DNA from: Gammaproteobacteria bacterium
GTDB lineage: Bacteria > Pseudomonadota > Gammaproteobacteria > Steroidobacterales > JABDKV01
Direction of reading: 5' to 3'
NCBI GenBank assembly: GCA_029862285.1
Contig: JAOTXR010000111.1
Span: 1 to 6,905, forward strand
DNA: 6,905 nt
Below the pieces are notes generated by a model. It ran no database searches, was not told the DNA's origin, and saw nothing but the letters and a program-made list of their open reading frames with translations. A program made the position numbers and the translations under genes. Numbering within the stretch: position 1 is the first letter of the stretch; each line of letters starts with the position of its first letter. Positions 1 to 6,736 of the stretch are shown one piece after another.

Positions 1-271
1 GGACCAGTCCACCGGTATTCTGCTGGTTGATTGACGGCGAAAACCAGACTTGGGTGACCGCCTGATCGAGTTCGGCCGTATTACCACCAAAGGTCACAGT
101 GACGTCGCCACCACCTGTGGTATAGGACTCGGAAAGGTTGGTGTTGCCCTCAGGCAACCACGTTTGCGCGTCCCAGTCGAGAATTTGCGGCGTCGCCTGC
201 GCAGCAGTCGCGAGCACCAGAGCAGCAATCAATCCGGAACAGCTTCTTAGCAAAAACGTCTTGTTGTTCAT
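1..271 (-). CDS. Exported protein of unknown function, N-terminal fragment (runs off left edge)
   Basis: An open frame starts at ATG 271 and stays open to the window edge, giving 90 residues of an incomplete protein. The start MNNKTFLLRSCSG is followed by a hydrophobic core (LIAALVLATA) and a good signal-peptidase I site, AQA|TP, after residue 26, so the product is probably exported. The mature part seen (from TPQILDWDAQTW, then Gly/Thr/Asn-rich and beta-prone, e.g. GGGDVTVTFGGN) looks like the start of a secreted beta-rich surface protein. From memory, 'DWD..W' openings occur in exported proteins with C-terminal sorting tags (PEP-CTERM or IPTL-CTERM types), but the C-terminus lies outside the window and this is not shown. 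The gene has its own candidate promoter and is separated from prpD by 179 bp, so it is probably not part of the prp operon. No strong Shine-Dalgarno site precedes the ATG. I do not recognise the family. Confidence 0.7.
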   Translation of the reverse strand, partial: MNNKTFLLRSCSGLIAALVLATAAQATPQILDWDAQTWLPEGNTNLSESYTTGGGDVTVTFGGNTAELDQAVTQVWFSPSINQQNTGGLV

Positions 272-277
272 CCAAGT

Positions 278-313
278 GCCCAGCATAGTTAACGCAAAAT
301 AGTCGCCCAGTAT
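278..313. repeat. Short imperfect direct repeat GCCCAG(C/T)AT in the leader of the exported-protein gene
   Basis: GCCCAGCAT at 278-286 recurs as GCCCAGTAT at 305-313, 27 bp apart, with one mismatch. Both copies lie between the proposed -10 element and the start codon at 271. This could be a regulator site or chance; nine bases is too short to decide. Confidence 0.25.
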
Positions 314-323
314 GAAACGACCA

Positions 324-352
324 AATAAAAAATTTGAGTAAAAGTGTGTCAA
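324..352 (-). promoter_or_regulatory. Candidate sigma70 promoter for the exported-protein gene
   Basis: On the minus strand a perfect -35 box TTGACA (347-352) is followed after 17 bp by TTTATT (324-329, 4 of 6 matches to TATAAT) within an A/T-rich stretch. Transcription would start near 317, leaving a leader of about 46 nt before ATG 271. The perfect -35 and ideal spacing are the main support; the -10 is only fair. Confidence 0.4.
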
Positions 353-365
353 GGGTGTGAATAAT

Positions 366-383
366 GGTGGCCTTTAGGCTACC
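366..383 (-). terminator. Weak hairpin after prpD, possible operon terminator
   Basis: Read on the minus strand, GGTAGCC, a TAAA loop and GGCCACC form a 7-bp stem with one A-C mismatch, about 68 nt past the prpD stop. The tail is ATTATTCA rather than a run of T, so it is a poor intrinsic terminator. It sits next to the -35 box of the next gene. It is the only hairpin I found that could end the prp transcript; Rho-dependent termination or read-through is equally possible. Confidence 0.25.
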
Positions 384-450
384 GGCGCCCTGGACCGCTA
401 CTCGCGGCCAATTATGTCAGAGAATGCGGGGGGCAGCGATTCCGCGGCGC

Positions 451-1896
451 CTAGACGACAAGCAGGGAAACAAATTCGTCGACGGACATCTGCTCCAGGC
501 GCCGCTGGTCATCGGCCAGTTCGCGCAACGATTGCCACTGGGCTGGCTTTAGCTTGCCCGCGACGCTGTGCTCGAACTTCTCCAATAGCAGCGGGATACC
601 CTGCTCCCGGCGCAAACGATGGCCGATCGGGTAATCGATTTTGACTCGCTCGCTGCTGGTGCCGTCGCTGAAAAATACCTGAACCGCGTTGCCAATGTAG
701 CGCTTTTGCGCATCGTAGTAGTCGCGCGTGAAGGTTTCGTTTTCGCGCACTTTCATCTTTTCTCGCAAACCATCCACGCGTGGATCACGCGCGACGTCGT
801 TCTCGTAATCCGCTGCGGTCAGCCGGCCATGGATGAGTGGAATCGCCGTCATGTACTGAATACAGTGATCGCGGTCTGCCGGATTATCCAGCGGTCCTGT
901 CTTGTCGATGATGCGTACGCCAGGTTCCTGGGTTTCGATTACTATCCGTTCGATTTCATCGAGGCGGTCCTTTACCTGATCATGTAATTTCATCGCGGCT
1001 TCCACAGCAGTCTGTGCATGAAACTCGGCAGGGTATGAAATTTTGAACAATACATTTTCCATCACGTAGTCGCCGTAGCCTTGCGAAAAGGACAACGACC
1101 TGCCATCCAGCAGTACATCCTGGAAACCCCATTTCGGCGCTGACAATACCGACGGGTAGCCCATCTCCCCGCTCAACGCAATTAACGCATGACGTACCGC
1201 GCGACTTGTCGCATCGCCGGCCGCCCAACTCTTGCGCGAACCTGTATTTGGCGCATGTCGGTATGCGCGTAATGCGCCACCATCCATCCATGAATTGGAA
1301 ACAGCGTTGATCACCTGTTCCTTCGTCCCTCCCAACATTTGTGTCACTACCGCCGTCGATGCAGTGCGCACCAACAGCACATGGTCGAGCCCGACGCGAT
1401 TGAAACCATTCTCCAACGCGATGACACCCTGTATCTCGTGCGCCTTGATCATCGCGGTCAGCACGTCGCGCATAAGCAGCGGTTCGCCACCGGTGGCGGC
1501 CGCCTTGCGGCTGAGGTAATCGGCTACTGAAAGAATGCCGCCGAGATTGTCCGATGGATGGCCCCACTCTGCGGCTAACCAGGTATCGTTGAAGTCAAGC
1601 CAACGCACCATGGCGCCGAAGTTGAACGCTGCCTGTACCGGATCCAGTTCAAACGACGTACCAGGTACTCGCGCACCACCCGGCATGGTTGCCCCTGGCA
1701 CTACCGGCCCCAGCAACTTGGTGCAGGCCGGGTAATCCAGTGCCTGAAAGCCACAGGCAAGCGTGTCCATCAGGCAATAACGTGCCGTTTCATACGCGAG
1801 CTCGCTGTGAACCTGGTCATTGCTGACGTAGTCGGCGATATCGACGAGCGCCTGATCGGGGGCCGGCCGTTCGGCCGACCGTATGACTCCTGACAT
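451..1896 (-). CDS. prpD: 2-methylcitrate dehydratase PrpD
   Basis: PrpD removes water from 2-methylcitrate to give cis-2-methylaconitate in the cytosolic methylcitrate cycle, which turns propionyl-CoA into pyruvate and succinate. The 481-residue product matches the length of E. coli PrpD (about 483) and resembles it throughout, as I recall that sequence. Recognisable blocks are DFNDTW (101-106), GHPSDNLGG (112-120), [20 protein letters not shown] (213-232), [18 protein letters not shown] (284-301) and [12 protein letters not shown] (338-349). It is the iron-independent MmgE/PrpD family, not the aconitase-like AcnD, so rehydration to 2-methylisocitrate would need an aconitase (AcnB type) encoded elsewhere. 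The start at ATG 1896 has AGGAG (1902-1906) 5 nt upstream. The gene lies 8 nt after prpC and is the last gene of the operon. The protein appears intact. Confidence 0.98.
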   Translation of the reverse strand: MSGVIRSAERPAPDQALVDIADYVSNDQVHSELAYETARYCLMDTLACGFQALDYPACTKLLGPVVPGATMPGGARVPGTSFELDPVQAAFNFGAMVRWLDFNDTWLAAEWGHPSDNLGGILSVADYLSRKAAATGGEPLLMRDVLTAMIKAHEIQGVIALENGFNRVGLDHVLLVRTASTAVVTQMLGGTKEQVINAVSNSWMDGGALRAYRHAPNTGSRKSWAAGDATSRAVRHALIALSGEMGYPSVLSAPKWGFQDVLLDGRSLSFSQGYGDYVMENVLFKISYPAEFHAQTAVEAAMKLHDQVKDRLDEIERIVIETQEPGVRIIDKTGPLDNPADRDHCIQYMTAIPLIHGRLTAADYENDVARDPRVDGLREKMKVRENETFTRDYYDAQKRYIGNAVQVFFSDGTSSERVKIDYPIGHRLRREQGIPLLLEKFEHSVAGKLKPAQWQSLRELADDQRRLEQMSVDEFVSLLVV

Positions 1897-1901
1897 GGTG
1901 T

Positions 1902-1907
1902 CTCCTA
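1902..1907 (-). promoter_or_regulatory. Ribosome binding site of prpD, fused to the prpC stop codon
   Basis: The minus strand reads TAGGAG: the prpC stop TAG (1905-1907) shares bases with the Shine-Dalgarno AGGAG (1902-1906), 5 nt before the prpD ATG. A ribosome finishing prpC therefore lies over the prpD initiation site, which suggests coupled translation. Confidence 0.7.
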
Positions 1908-3029
1908 GGCGCGTTGTTCGATGGGTGTATACGATCGGTTCGCCGGCCCAGTGTACTCCGCACCGGGTCGAATCAGCTTGTTGTCGGCACGCTGCTCCTT
2001 GACATGCGCCGCCCAGCCAGTAACACGCGAGCAGACAAACAAGGGAGTAAACAACGGCGTAGGTATGCCCATAAAGTGATAGGCACTGGCGCTGAAAAAA
2101 TCGAGGTTCGCGAAGAGCCCTTTTTCTTCTTTCATCAGCTTTTCAATTGCATCGGACACCGGGTAAAGGTGGGCATCGACAGCGTCTTCGGATAGTTGCC
2201 GCGACCATTCCTTGATTATCGCGTTGCGTGGATCCCGGATTTTGTACACCGCGTGACCGAAACCCATTATTTTTTCCTTACGGGCCAGCATCTCCTTCAC
2301 GGCGCCGACTGCCTCGTCTGCCGTGCGGAAACGCTCGATGACTGCCATCGCTTCTTCGTTGGCACCACCATGCAACGGCCCCCGCAGCGTGCCGATGCCG
2401 GCGGTGACGCAGGAATACATGTCCGACAGCGTGCCGGCGCATACGCGACAAGCAAAGGTCGATGCATTGAACTCGTGCTCGGCATAAAGAATCAGGGACG
2501 CATCCATGCAACGCTGATGCCGCTCACCGGGTGTTTGTCCGGTGATAGTGTGTAGCAGATGACCGGCCAGGCTATCGTCGTCAGTTTCCACCTCGATACG
2601 CTCTCCAGCAGAGCTAAAGCGGTGCCAGTAACCGAGCATCGATGGAAAACTGGCCAGCAAACGATCGGCAATATCGTCCTGTCGGGAAAAGTCTGGTTCG
2701 GGTTCCAGCGTGCCCAGCATGGAACAACCCGTACGCAGTACATCCATCGGATGGGCATTGCCTGGAATCTGCTCCAGCACCACTTTCAATGCGTCAGGCA
2801 AGCCACGCAGGCTTTTCAGTTTTTGCCGATAAGCATCCAGTTGCGACCGGTCGGGCAACGAACCATAGAGCAACAGGTATGCGACCTCTTCGAAAGTGGA
2901 TTGCTCCGCCAGTTCGTCGATACTGTAACCACGGTAATGCAGACTGTTGCCCTCGCTGCCCACCGTACAAATCGAGGTGCTGCCCGCCTTTATTCCCCGC
3001 AGGCCCGCGCCAGCTCCTGTTTTTGCCAT
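1905..3029 (-). CDS. prpC: 2-methylcitrate synthase PrpC
   Basis: PrpC condenses propionyl-CoA with oxaloacetate to 2-methylcitrate and CoA, the entry step of the methylcitrate cycle. The 374-residue protein belongs to the citrate synthase superfamily and has the short type-II-like N-terminus typical of methylcitrate synthases ([13 protein letters not shown], near residues 11-23). Visible active-site residues fit the family: His185 in AEHEFNAST, His220 in [12 protein letters not shown], His259 in GFGHAVYK and Asp310 in FANLDFFSA; the last two correspond to the catalytic His/Asp pair. Arg335 and Arg347 near the C-terminus fit substrate or CoA binding. Some such enzymes also accept acetyl-CoA, but the prpB and prpD neighbours make the methylcitrate role the natural reading. 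The start at ATG 3029 follows the prpB stop by 12 nt, with AGAGG about 9 nt upstream. Confidence 0.98.
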   Translation of the reverse strand: MAKTGAGAGLRGIKAGSTSICTVGSEGNSLHYRGYSIDELAEQSTFEEVAYLLLYGSLPDRSQLDAYRQKLKSLRGLPDALKVVLEQIPGNAHPMDVLRTGCSMLGTLEPEPDFSRQDDIADRLLASFPSMLGYWHRFSSAGERIEVETDDDSLAGHLLHTITGQTPGERHQRCMDASLILYAEHEFNASTFACRVCAGTLSDMYSCVTAGIGTLRGPLHGGANEEAMAVIERFRTADEAVGAVKEMLARKEKIMGFGHAVYKIRDPRNAIIKEWSRQLSEDAVDAHLYPVSDAIEKLMKEEKGLFANLDFFSASAYHFMGIPTPLFTPLFVCSRVTGWAAHVKEQRADNKLIRPGAEYTGPANRSYTPIEQRA

Positions 3030-3041
3030 GTTCTCTAACCT

Positions 3042-3926
3042 CTAGTCCGAATTCTCTGAAAATAATCTGTCCAGCTTCTTCTCGTACTCGTGATAGCCGA
3101 GTACCTCATAGAGCTGTTCGCGCGTTTGCATTGCGTCGACGACGTTCTTTTGCGTACCGTCATTACGCAGCGTCTCGTACACCTGGATTGCCGCCGCGCT
3201 CATCGCGCGGAAAGCCGAGAGCGGATAGAGCACCAGCTTAACGCCGGCATCGCCCAGTTCCCGCGTCGTAAACAGCGGCGTCTTGCCAAATTCAGTGATA
3301 TTCGCCAACACCGGGACATCGACTGCCGCAGTGAATTGGCGATATTCGTCCAAAGTTTGTAACGCTTCGGCAAATATCATGTCTGCACCGGCCTTTACGT
3401 AGCGTGCCGCCCGATCGACCGCTGCCTGCTGGCCTTCCACGGCGTGCGCATCGGTACGTGCCATGATTACAAACCGGGCATCGGTTTTTGCGTCCGCGGC
3501 GGCGCGGATTCGATCGACCATTTCCGAGGCACTAACCAGCGCCTTGCCGGGACGATGACCACAGCGCTTGGCCTGTACCTGGTCCTCGATGTGCAGGCCT
3601 GCCGCTCCGGCGCGCGTCATCTCGGTTACGGTGCGGGCGATCATGAACGCCTGGCCCCATCCGGTATCGGCGTCAACCAGCAACGGCAACTCCGTCGCGC
3701 CGCTGACACGACGGATGTCTTCGCACACGTCGTTTAAAGTTGTCACGGCGAGATCCGGCATGCCAAAAGATGCGTTGGCGACACCGGCGCCGGAAAGATA
3801 GATTGCGCGAAAGCCGCTGCGTTCTGCCAGGAGCGCGCTATACGCGTTTACAGTGCCGACCACCTGCAGTGGTTGCTCTGTGTTGAGTGCATCCCAAAAA
3901 CGGGCACCGGCAGAATCGGTCGACAT
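3042..3926 (-). CDS. prpB: 2-methylisocitrate lyase PrpB
   Basis: PrpB cleaves 2-methylisocitrate into pyruvate and succinate, the last step of the methylcitrate cycle. It is a TIM-barrel enzyme of the isocitrate lyase/PEP mutase family. Counting from ATG 3926 (294 residues; E. coli PrpB has 296), the signature loop KRCGHRPGK lies at 120-128 with catalytic Cys122, the Mg2+-binding stretch DADTGWG at 85-91, HIEDQ at 112-116, and the substrate-binding YLSGAG at 43-48. The frame can be extended 18 nt to a TTG at 3944, but ATG 3926 is preferred: it has GAGG 6 nt upstream, the TTG has no ribosome site, and the N-terminus [14 protein letters not shown] then lines up with E. coli PrpB (MSLHSPGKAFRAAL). 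It is the first gene of the prpBCD operon. Nothing is missing from the active site. Confidence 0.97.
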   Translation of the reverse strand: MSTDSAGARFWDALNTEQPLQVVGTVNAYSALLAERSGFRAIYLSGAGVANASFGMPDLAVTTLNDVCEDIRRVSGATELPLLVDADTGWGQAFMIARTVTEMTRAGAAGLHIEDQVQAKRCGHRPGKALVSASEMVDRIRAAADAKTDARFVIMARTDAHAVEGQQAAVDRAARYVKAGADMIFAEALQTLDEYRQFTAAVDVPVLANITEFGKTPLFTTRELGDAGVKLVLYPLSAFRAMSAAAIQVYETLRNDGTQKNVVDAMQTREQLYEVLGYHEYEKKLDRLFSENSD

Positions 3927-3932
3927 TTCCAG

Positions 3933-3936
3933 CCTC
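3933..3936 (-). promoter_or_regulatory. Ribosome binding site that decides the prpB start
   Basis: GAGG on the minus strand sits 6 nt before ATG 3926. The in-frame TTG at 3944 is preceded by CGCGCCCCTGA, with no purine-rich site, and would lie only about 6 nt from the likely transcription start. Both facts favour the ATG. Confidence 0.65.
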
Positions 3937-3956
3937 GGCTGCAATCAGGGGCGCGT

Positions 3957-3962
3957 ATTGTA
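3957..3962 (-). promoter_or_regulatory. Candidate -10 element for prpBCD
   Basis: TACAAT on the minus strand matches the sigma70 -10 consensus at 5 of 6 positions. It would place the transcript start near 3950, about 24 nt before the prpB ATG. The -35 region at 17-bp spacing (GCGCTG, GC-rich) is poor, so the promoter may need an activator, or prpBCD may be read mainly from upstream. PrpR, the usual sigma54-dependent or GntR-type regulator of prp operons, is not in the window, and I see no clear -24/-12 (GG/GC) sigma54 site here. Confidence 0.35.
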
Positions 3963-3972
3963 CCCCACGTCG

Positions 3973-3986
3973 CGCGCCACAGCGCG
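3973..3986. repeat. GC-rich inverted repeat between the BI-1 gene and prpB
   Basis: CGCGC-CACA-GCGCG forms a perfect 5-bp stem with a 4-nt loop, about 25 nt past the stop of the BI-1-type gene and just upstream of the TACAAT box. It lacks a T-run on the minus strand, so it is not a classic terminator. It overlaps where a -35 or an operator would lie, so it may be a regulator site, a partial attenuator of read-through, or chance. Confidence 0.25.
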
Positions 3987-4011
3987 GAGATTATCAGCCA
4001 GGAAAGGCGCT

Positions 4012-4707
4012 TTAGTCGCTGCTGTGCATATAAAACCGCAGCACATACCAGAACATCAACGCGATCGATGAGAACAACTCCAGCGCGCCGCCGACGTAGC
4101 GATCTTCCGGAAAGTGATGCAACACATTCGATGTGTCATAGAGTATCGCCGCGCCCGCAAAGGCAATCATCGCCACCGAGAACCAGGTACCGAGATGAAA
4201 ACCAAATAACAAACCCAGCACGATGAGACCGATAGCGACTACACCGCCCCAGATTAGCGTGCTGCGCAAAAACGAGAAGTCCTTTCGGGTCACAAATGCA
4301 ATTGCCGTCAATGCCCCAAAGGCGACAATGGTTGCGACGGCAGCCTGCTTGGGAATATCCGGCGAAATACGCATCGCGTGATACAGCAACGGCACCAGGA
4401 TGATCGATTCGGCCAACACAAACCCACCCAATGCCGCGTACTGCGCCGGCAAACTTCTGGCCCGGTGAGCGACATGACTGGCGCCCCATCCGACCAGCAT
4501 GAACACCCCCAGCACCAGCAACCAACCGGTTCCACGAGGCAGAAAGGCGTTGATTTGCTCCGCAATACCGCTTTGAAAAAACCAGGCTTCGAGAGCGACC
4601 AACAGGGTGATCGCACCGAACAAGTGCAGGTAGGTGCGATTGATAAACGCACCACGACTCTCTACGCCGAGTTGTGCGACCGGTCGCGGGTTCAGTTCAT
4701 AGCTCAT
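4012..4707 (-). CDS. Bax inhibitor-1/YccA-type seven-TM inner membrane protein
   Basis: A 231-residue polytopic membrane protein of the Bax inhibitor-1 (UPF0005, YccA/YbhL) superfamily. About seven hydrophobic segments are visible near 28-44, 62-80, 93-110, 122-139, 152-170, 174-190 and 208-226. The end of the sixth holds ILYDTSNVLHHF (188-199), like the family's 'ILYDTS' block, and the last segment (ALELFSSIALMFWYVLRFY) resembles the YccA C-terminus. In BI-1 proteins of known structure (BsYetJ) two membrane aspartates form a pH-sensitive Ca2+ gate. Asp191 fits the first, but the second position appears to be Ser, as in YccA-like members. Bacterial roles include Ca2+ leak (YetJ) and interaction with FtsH (YccA); the role here is unknown. 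It lies 10 nt after acuI, whose stop TAA is fused to its ribosome site (AAGGAT, 4714-4719), so the two are probably cotranscribed. Confidence 0.9.
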   Translation of the reverse strand: MSYELNPRPVAQLGVESRGAFINRTYLHLFGAITLLVALEAWFFQSGIAEQINAFLPRGTGWLLVLGVFMLVGWGASHVAHRARSLPAQYAALGGFVLAESIILVPLLYHAMRISPDIPKQAAVATIVAFGALTAIAFVTRKDFSFLRSTLIWGGVVAIGLIVLGLLFGFHLGTWFSVAMIAFAGAAILYDTSNVLHHFPEDRYVGGALELFSSIALMFWYVLRFYMHSSD

Positions 4708-4713
4708 CTGTTT

Positions 4714-4720
4714 ATCCTTA
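4714..4720 (-). promoter_or_regulatory. Ribosome binding site of the BI-1-type gene, fused to the acuI stop codon
   Basis: TAAGGAT on the minus strand contains both the acuI stop TAA (4718-4720) and the Shine-Dalgarno core AAGGA (4715-4719), 7 nt before ATG 4707. This is the same stop/ribosome-site fusion seen between prpC and prpD. Confidence 0.65.
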
Positions 4721-5719
4721 AGTCTCGCCCGGGATTTTCACGACCGTACGGCCAGTGACCTCTCCGCGCAGGTATTTGTCAAAGACCGCCTGGATTTCGG
4801 CGAGTTCCACTGTGCGGGTGCCTATCTTATCAAGATGCCGGGGCCGCAGGTCGCCGGCGATACGGTCCCAAACGTCGAGCCGCAGCTTACGGGGCGTGGC
4901 CGATGAGTTGATTCCCAACAGATTCACACCACGCAGGATGAACGGCAGGACCGTGGTTTCCAGTTTGTGACTGCCTGCGAGACCAATGCTGGCGATATTG
5001 CCCCAGAAATCGACGGTACGGGTGAGCCAGGTGAGCATGTCGCCACCGACATTGTCTATGGCACCGGCCCAGAGCGTGTTCTCCAGCGGTCGGGAACCGT
5101 AGTCGATCTCGTCACGTGGCAGCACGCGGGCGGCACCAATGTCACACAGATAGTGGTGGGCCTCACGCTTAGCGGTGACGGCAACCACTTCGTAACCGCG
5201 GCCCGACAACATGTCGATCGCGAGACTGCCGACGCCGCCACTCGCCCCGGTTACCACCACCGGGCCCTTTCCCGGCTCCTGACCGTTGTGTTCCATGCGG
5301 TGGATCGCCAACGCGGCGGTGAATCCGGCGGTACCGAGGCACATCGCATGCCAGCTATCGAGTCCGCCCGGCATCGGTATTACCCAGTCACCGGGAACAC
5401 GCGCATACGCGGCATAGCCACCATCGTGAGTTTCGCTGAGCCCGCAGCCGGTCACCAGCACATTGTCGCCTGCTGTGTAGCGGGCATCTTCTGATGCCAC
5501 CACCCTGCCGGCCAGGTCGATCCCGCCGACAAGCGGATACCGTCGCAAAATCCGCCCGCTACCGGTCGCGGCCAACGCATCCTTGTAATTGATACTCGAG
5601 TACTCGACCCGGATAACCACATCGCCAGCACCGAGGTCTTCGAGAGTAATGAGATCGAAACGGCTTTGGATTACACCTTCTTCGTTGTGAACCCTAAGTG
5701 CAGTAAATTGTTCGTTCAT
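4718..5719 (-). CDS. acuI: Acryloyl-CoA reductase (NADPH), AcuI/YhdH family
   Basis: A 333-residue zinc-independent medium-chain dehydrogenase/reductase. AcuI/YhdH enzymes reduce acryloyl-CoA to propionyl-CoA with NADPH, clearing a toxic electrophile made from DMSP/acrylate or 3-hydroxypropionate. Family marks are SSINYKDALA (41-50), PLVGGIDLAG (62-71), GTAGFTAALA (129-138), the nucleotide-binding loop VVVTGASGGVGSLA (154-167), LPRDE (200-204), WAGAIDNVG (217-225), GLAGS (246-250), LPFILRGVNLLGI (258-270) and a C-terminal GRTVVKIPG. These match E. coli YhdH closely, as I recall it, and the length is normal. The Cys/His zinc ligands of alcohol dehydrogenases are absent, as expected. Its start overlaps the MBL gene stop by 4 nt (ATGA), implying translational coupling. 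The downstream prpBCD operon consumes its product. A broader quinone-oxidoreductase annotation is possible but less likely. Confidence 0.93.
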   Translation of the reverse strand: MNEQFTALRVHNEEGVIQSRFDLITLEDLGAGDVVIRVEYSSINYKDALAATGSGRILRRYPLVGGIDLAGRVVASEDARYTAGDNVLVTGCGLSETHDGGYAAYARVPGDWVIPMPGGLDSWHAMCLGTAGFTAALAIHRMEHNGQEPGKGPVVVTGASGGVGSLAIDMLSGRGYEVVAVTAKREAHHYLCDIGAARVLPRDEIDYGSRPLENTLWAGAIDNVGGDMLTWLTRTVDFWGNIASIGLAGSHKLETTVLPFILRGVNLLGINSSATPRKLRLDVWDRIAGDLRPRHLDKIGTRTVELAEIQAVFDKYLRGEVTGRTVVKIPGET

Positions 5720-6684
5720 CTCGCGCTCGTCTTCTTCCGGCGTTCCAGCCAGACCTCGAGACCTTGTGTATTCAACTCGATGTCGCCATCGAGCAGGCGG
5801 TGACGCTCTGATTCGTTACCGGTGTAGCCGTGTTGGTCAAGCCTGTCACTGAGCCAGTTGTACATGTCTGATGCGATACTTGCGCTGCGGTCCTTCGCCT
5901 GCTCCCGACGCTCGGCTATTGCGACAAAAGCATCGATACCGAGACGCAAGTCTGCTGCCAGCCGGGCAGTCTCACCGACCCGGCTGTAGTGAGTCAGATA
6001 AACCGCGCCCGGGCGATAGCTCATTATGCGATCCAGCGATGCGTGCAATTGCTCCGGATCGAAATGCACCGGCGTCGTGGTTGGAAATATGAATGCACCC
6101 TTGTCGGTATCGAATTCCCGGTAGGAGAGGCCGAAGTTATCGCCTGAGAATACCAACGCCTCTTTCTCATCCACCAGGCAATAATGATGCAAAGCGTGGC
6201 CCGGCGTGTGGATCACAGTGAATTCGCGACTGCCAACCCGATACCGGTCGCCGTCTTCGGCGATCACGACACGTTCCTTTGGAATCGGCGGAATCGCTCC
6301 ATAGAGCCGCTGGAAGTTCTGCTCACCGTAAACGGCCTTGCTGCCGGCAATCAGCCTGGTCGGATCGATAATGTGTGGTGCACCACGCGGATGCACCACA
6401 ACCCTGGCCTGTGGCAGCGCGTTGGATAAGGCGCCGGCACCACCGGCATGGTCCAGATGCACATGTGTGAGGAATATATAGGCCACCGCATCGGCGGCGA
6501 TCTGTTTGTCACGCAATGTTTCCAGCAACAACGGGACCGAATAGGTAGTACCGGTATCCACAAATGCGGCTATGCCATTGTCAACCAAGAGATGACTCGC
6601 ATCCATGCGTGGTCGCATGTACTGCGTGTCGATCGCTGTTATACCCGGTCCAACTTCTTCGAACTGTGCCGCCATGCGGAACAT
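5716..6684 (-). CDS. MBL-fold metallohydrolase (GloB-like), substrate unknown
   Basis: A 322-residue metallo-beta-lactamase-fold hydrolase. The metal-binding set is complete: H74-V-H76-L-D78-H79 (THVHLDHAGG), His163 in TPGHALHH, Asp182 in FSGDNFG and His232 in LTHYSR. This predicts a two-metal centre for hydrolysing an ester, thioester, phosphoester or lactam-like bond; the substrate cannot be read from sequence. Residues from about 245 onward form a C-terminal extension beyond the core fold, partly helical and charged. No signal peptide is seen, so it is cytosolic. It is the first gene of the MBL-acuI-BI-1 cluster and overlaps acuI by ATGA. A role near acyl-CoA metabolism, such as thioester or glutathione-adduct hydrolysis, is only a guess from context. 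The start at ATG 6684 is uncertain: GGAG is about 13 nt away, and ATG 6675 (residue 4) is an alternative without a better site. Confidence 0.92.
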   Translation of the reverse strand: MFRMAAQFEEVGPGITAIDTQYMRPRMDASHLLVDNGIAAFVDTGTTYSVPLLLETLRDKQIAADAVAYIFLTHVHLDHAGGAGALSNALPQARVVVHPRGAPHIIDPTRLIAGSKAVYGEQNFQRLYGAIPPIPKERVVIAEDGDRYRVGSREFTVIHTPGHALHHYCLVDEKEALVFSGDNFGLSYREFDTDKGAFIFPTTTPVHFDPEQLHASLDRIMSYRPGAVYLTHYSRVGETARLAADLRLGIDAFVAIAERREQAKDRSASIASDMYNWLSDRLDQHGYTGNESERHRLLDGDIELNTQGLEVWLERRKKTSAR

Positions 6685-6708
6685 TCTAACTTAGTTGCTC
6701 CAATGCGC

Positions 6709-6736
6709 CTTACAGAAAGTTTGTACTTTTTGTCAT
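6709..6736 (-). promoter_or_regulatory. Candidate promoter for the MBL-acuI-BI-1 cluster
   Basis: On the minus strand ATGACA (6731-6736, 5 of 6 matches to TTGACA) is followed after 16 bp by TGTAAG (6709-6714, 4 of 6). Transcription would start near 6702, about 18 nt before ATG 6684. It is the best pair I found in this gap, but weak. Confidence 0.25.

Noticed and set aside
50..250. A 66-codon plus-strand open frame at the left edge
   Set aside because: The minus strand of the same region encodes a signal peptide followed by a plausible exported protein in an open frame to the window edge, so the plus-strand frame is a shadow.
272..450. A small RNA or small ORF in the gap after prpD
   Set aside because: The plus-strand frames starting at 364 and 414 continue into the prpD antisense strand and show no ribosome site or family features; the gap is explained by a promoter and a weak hairpin.
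980..1567. A 195-codon open frame on the minus strand inside prpD
   Set aside because: It is an alternate frame of an intact prpD with no recognisable motif; the overlapping PrpD reading is unambiguous.
2559..3038. A 159-codon plus-strand open frame antisense to prpC
   Set aside because: No domain, no initiation signal, and fully covered by prpC; treated as a shadow.
2642..3241. A 199-codon open frame on the plus strand across the prpC/prpB junction
   Set aside because: It lies antisense to two clear enzymes, its translation is rich in Arg, Pro and Ser as expected of a shadow frame in GC-rich coding DNA, and I see no family motif or ribosome site.
3945..4011. A sigma54 (-24/-12) promoter for prpB, as in enterobacterial prpBCDE
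   Set aside because: I looked for TGGCAC-N5-TTGC-like spacing on the minus strand and found no match; the TACAAT box is the better candidate.
4967..5494. A 175-codon plus-strand open frame antisense to acuI
   Set aside because: The composition fits the complement of an MDR enzyme gene, no motif is visible, and acuI is intact on the other strand.
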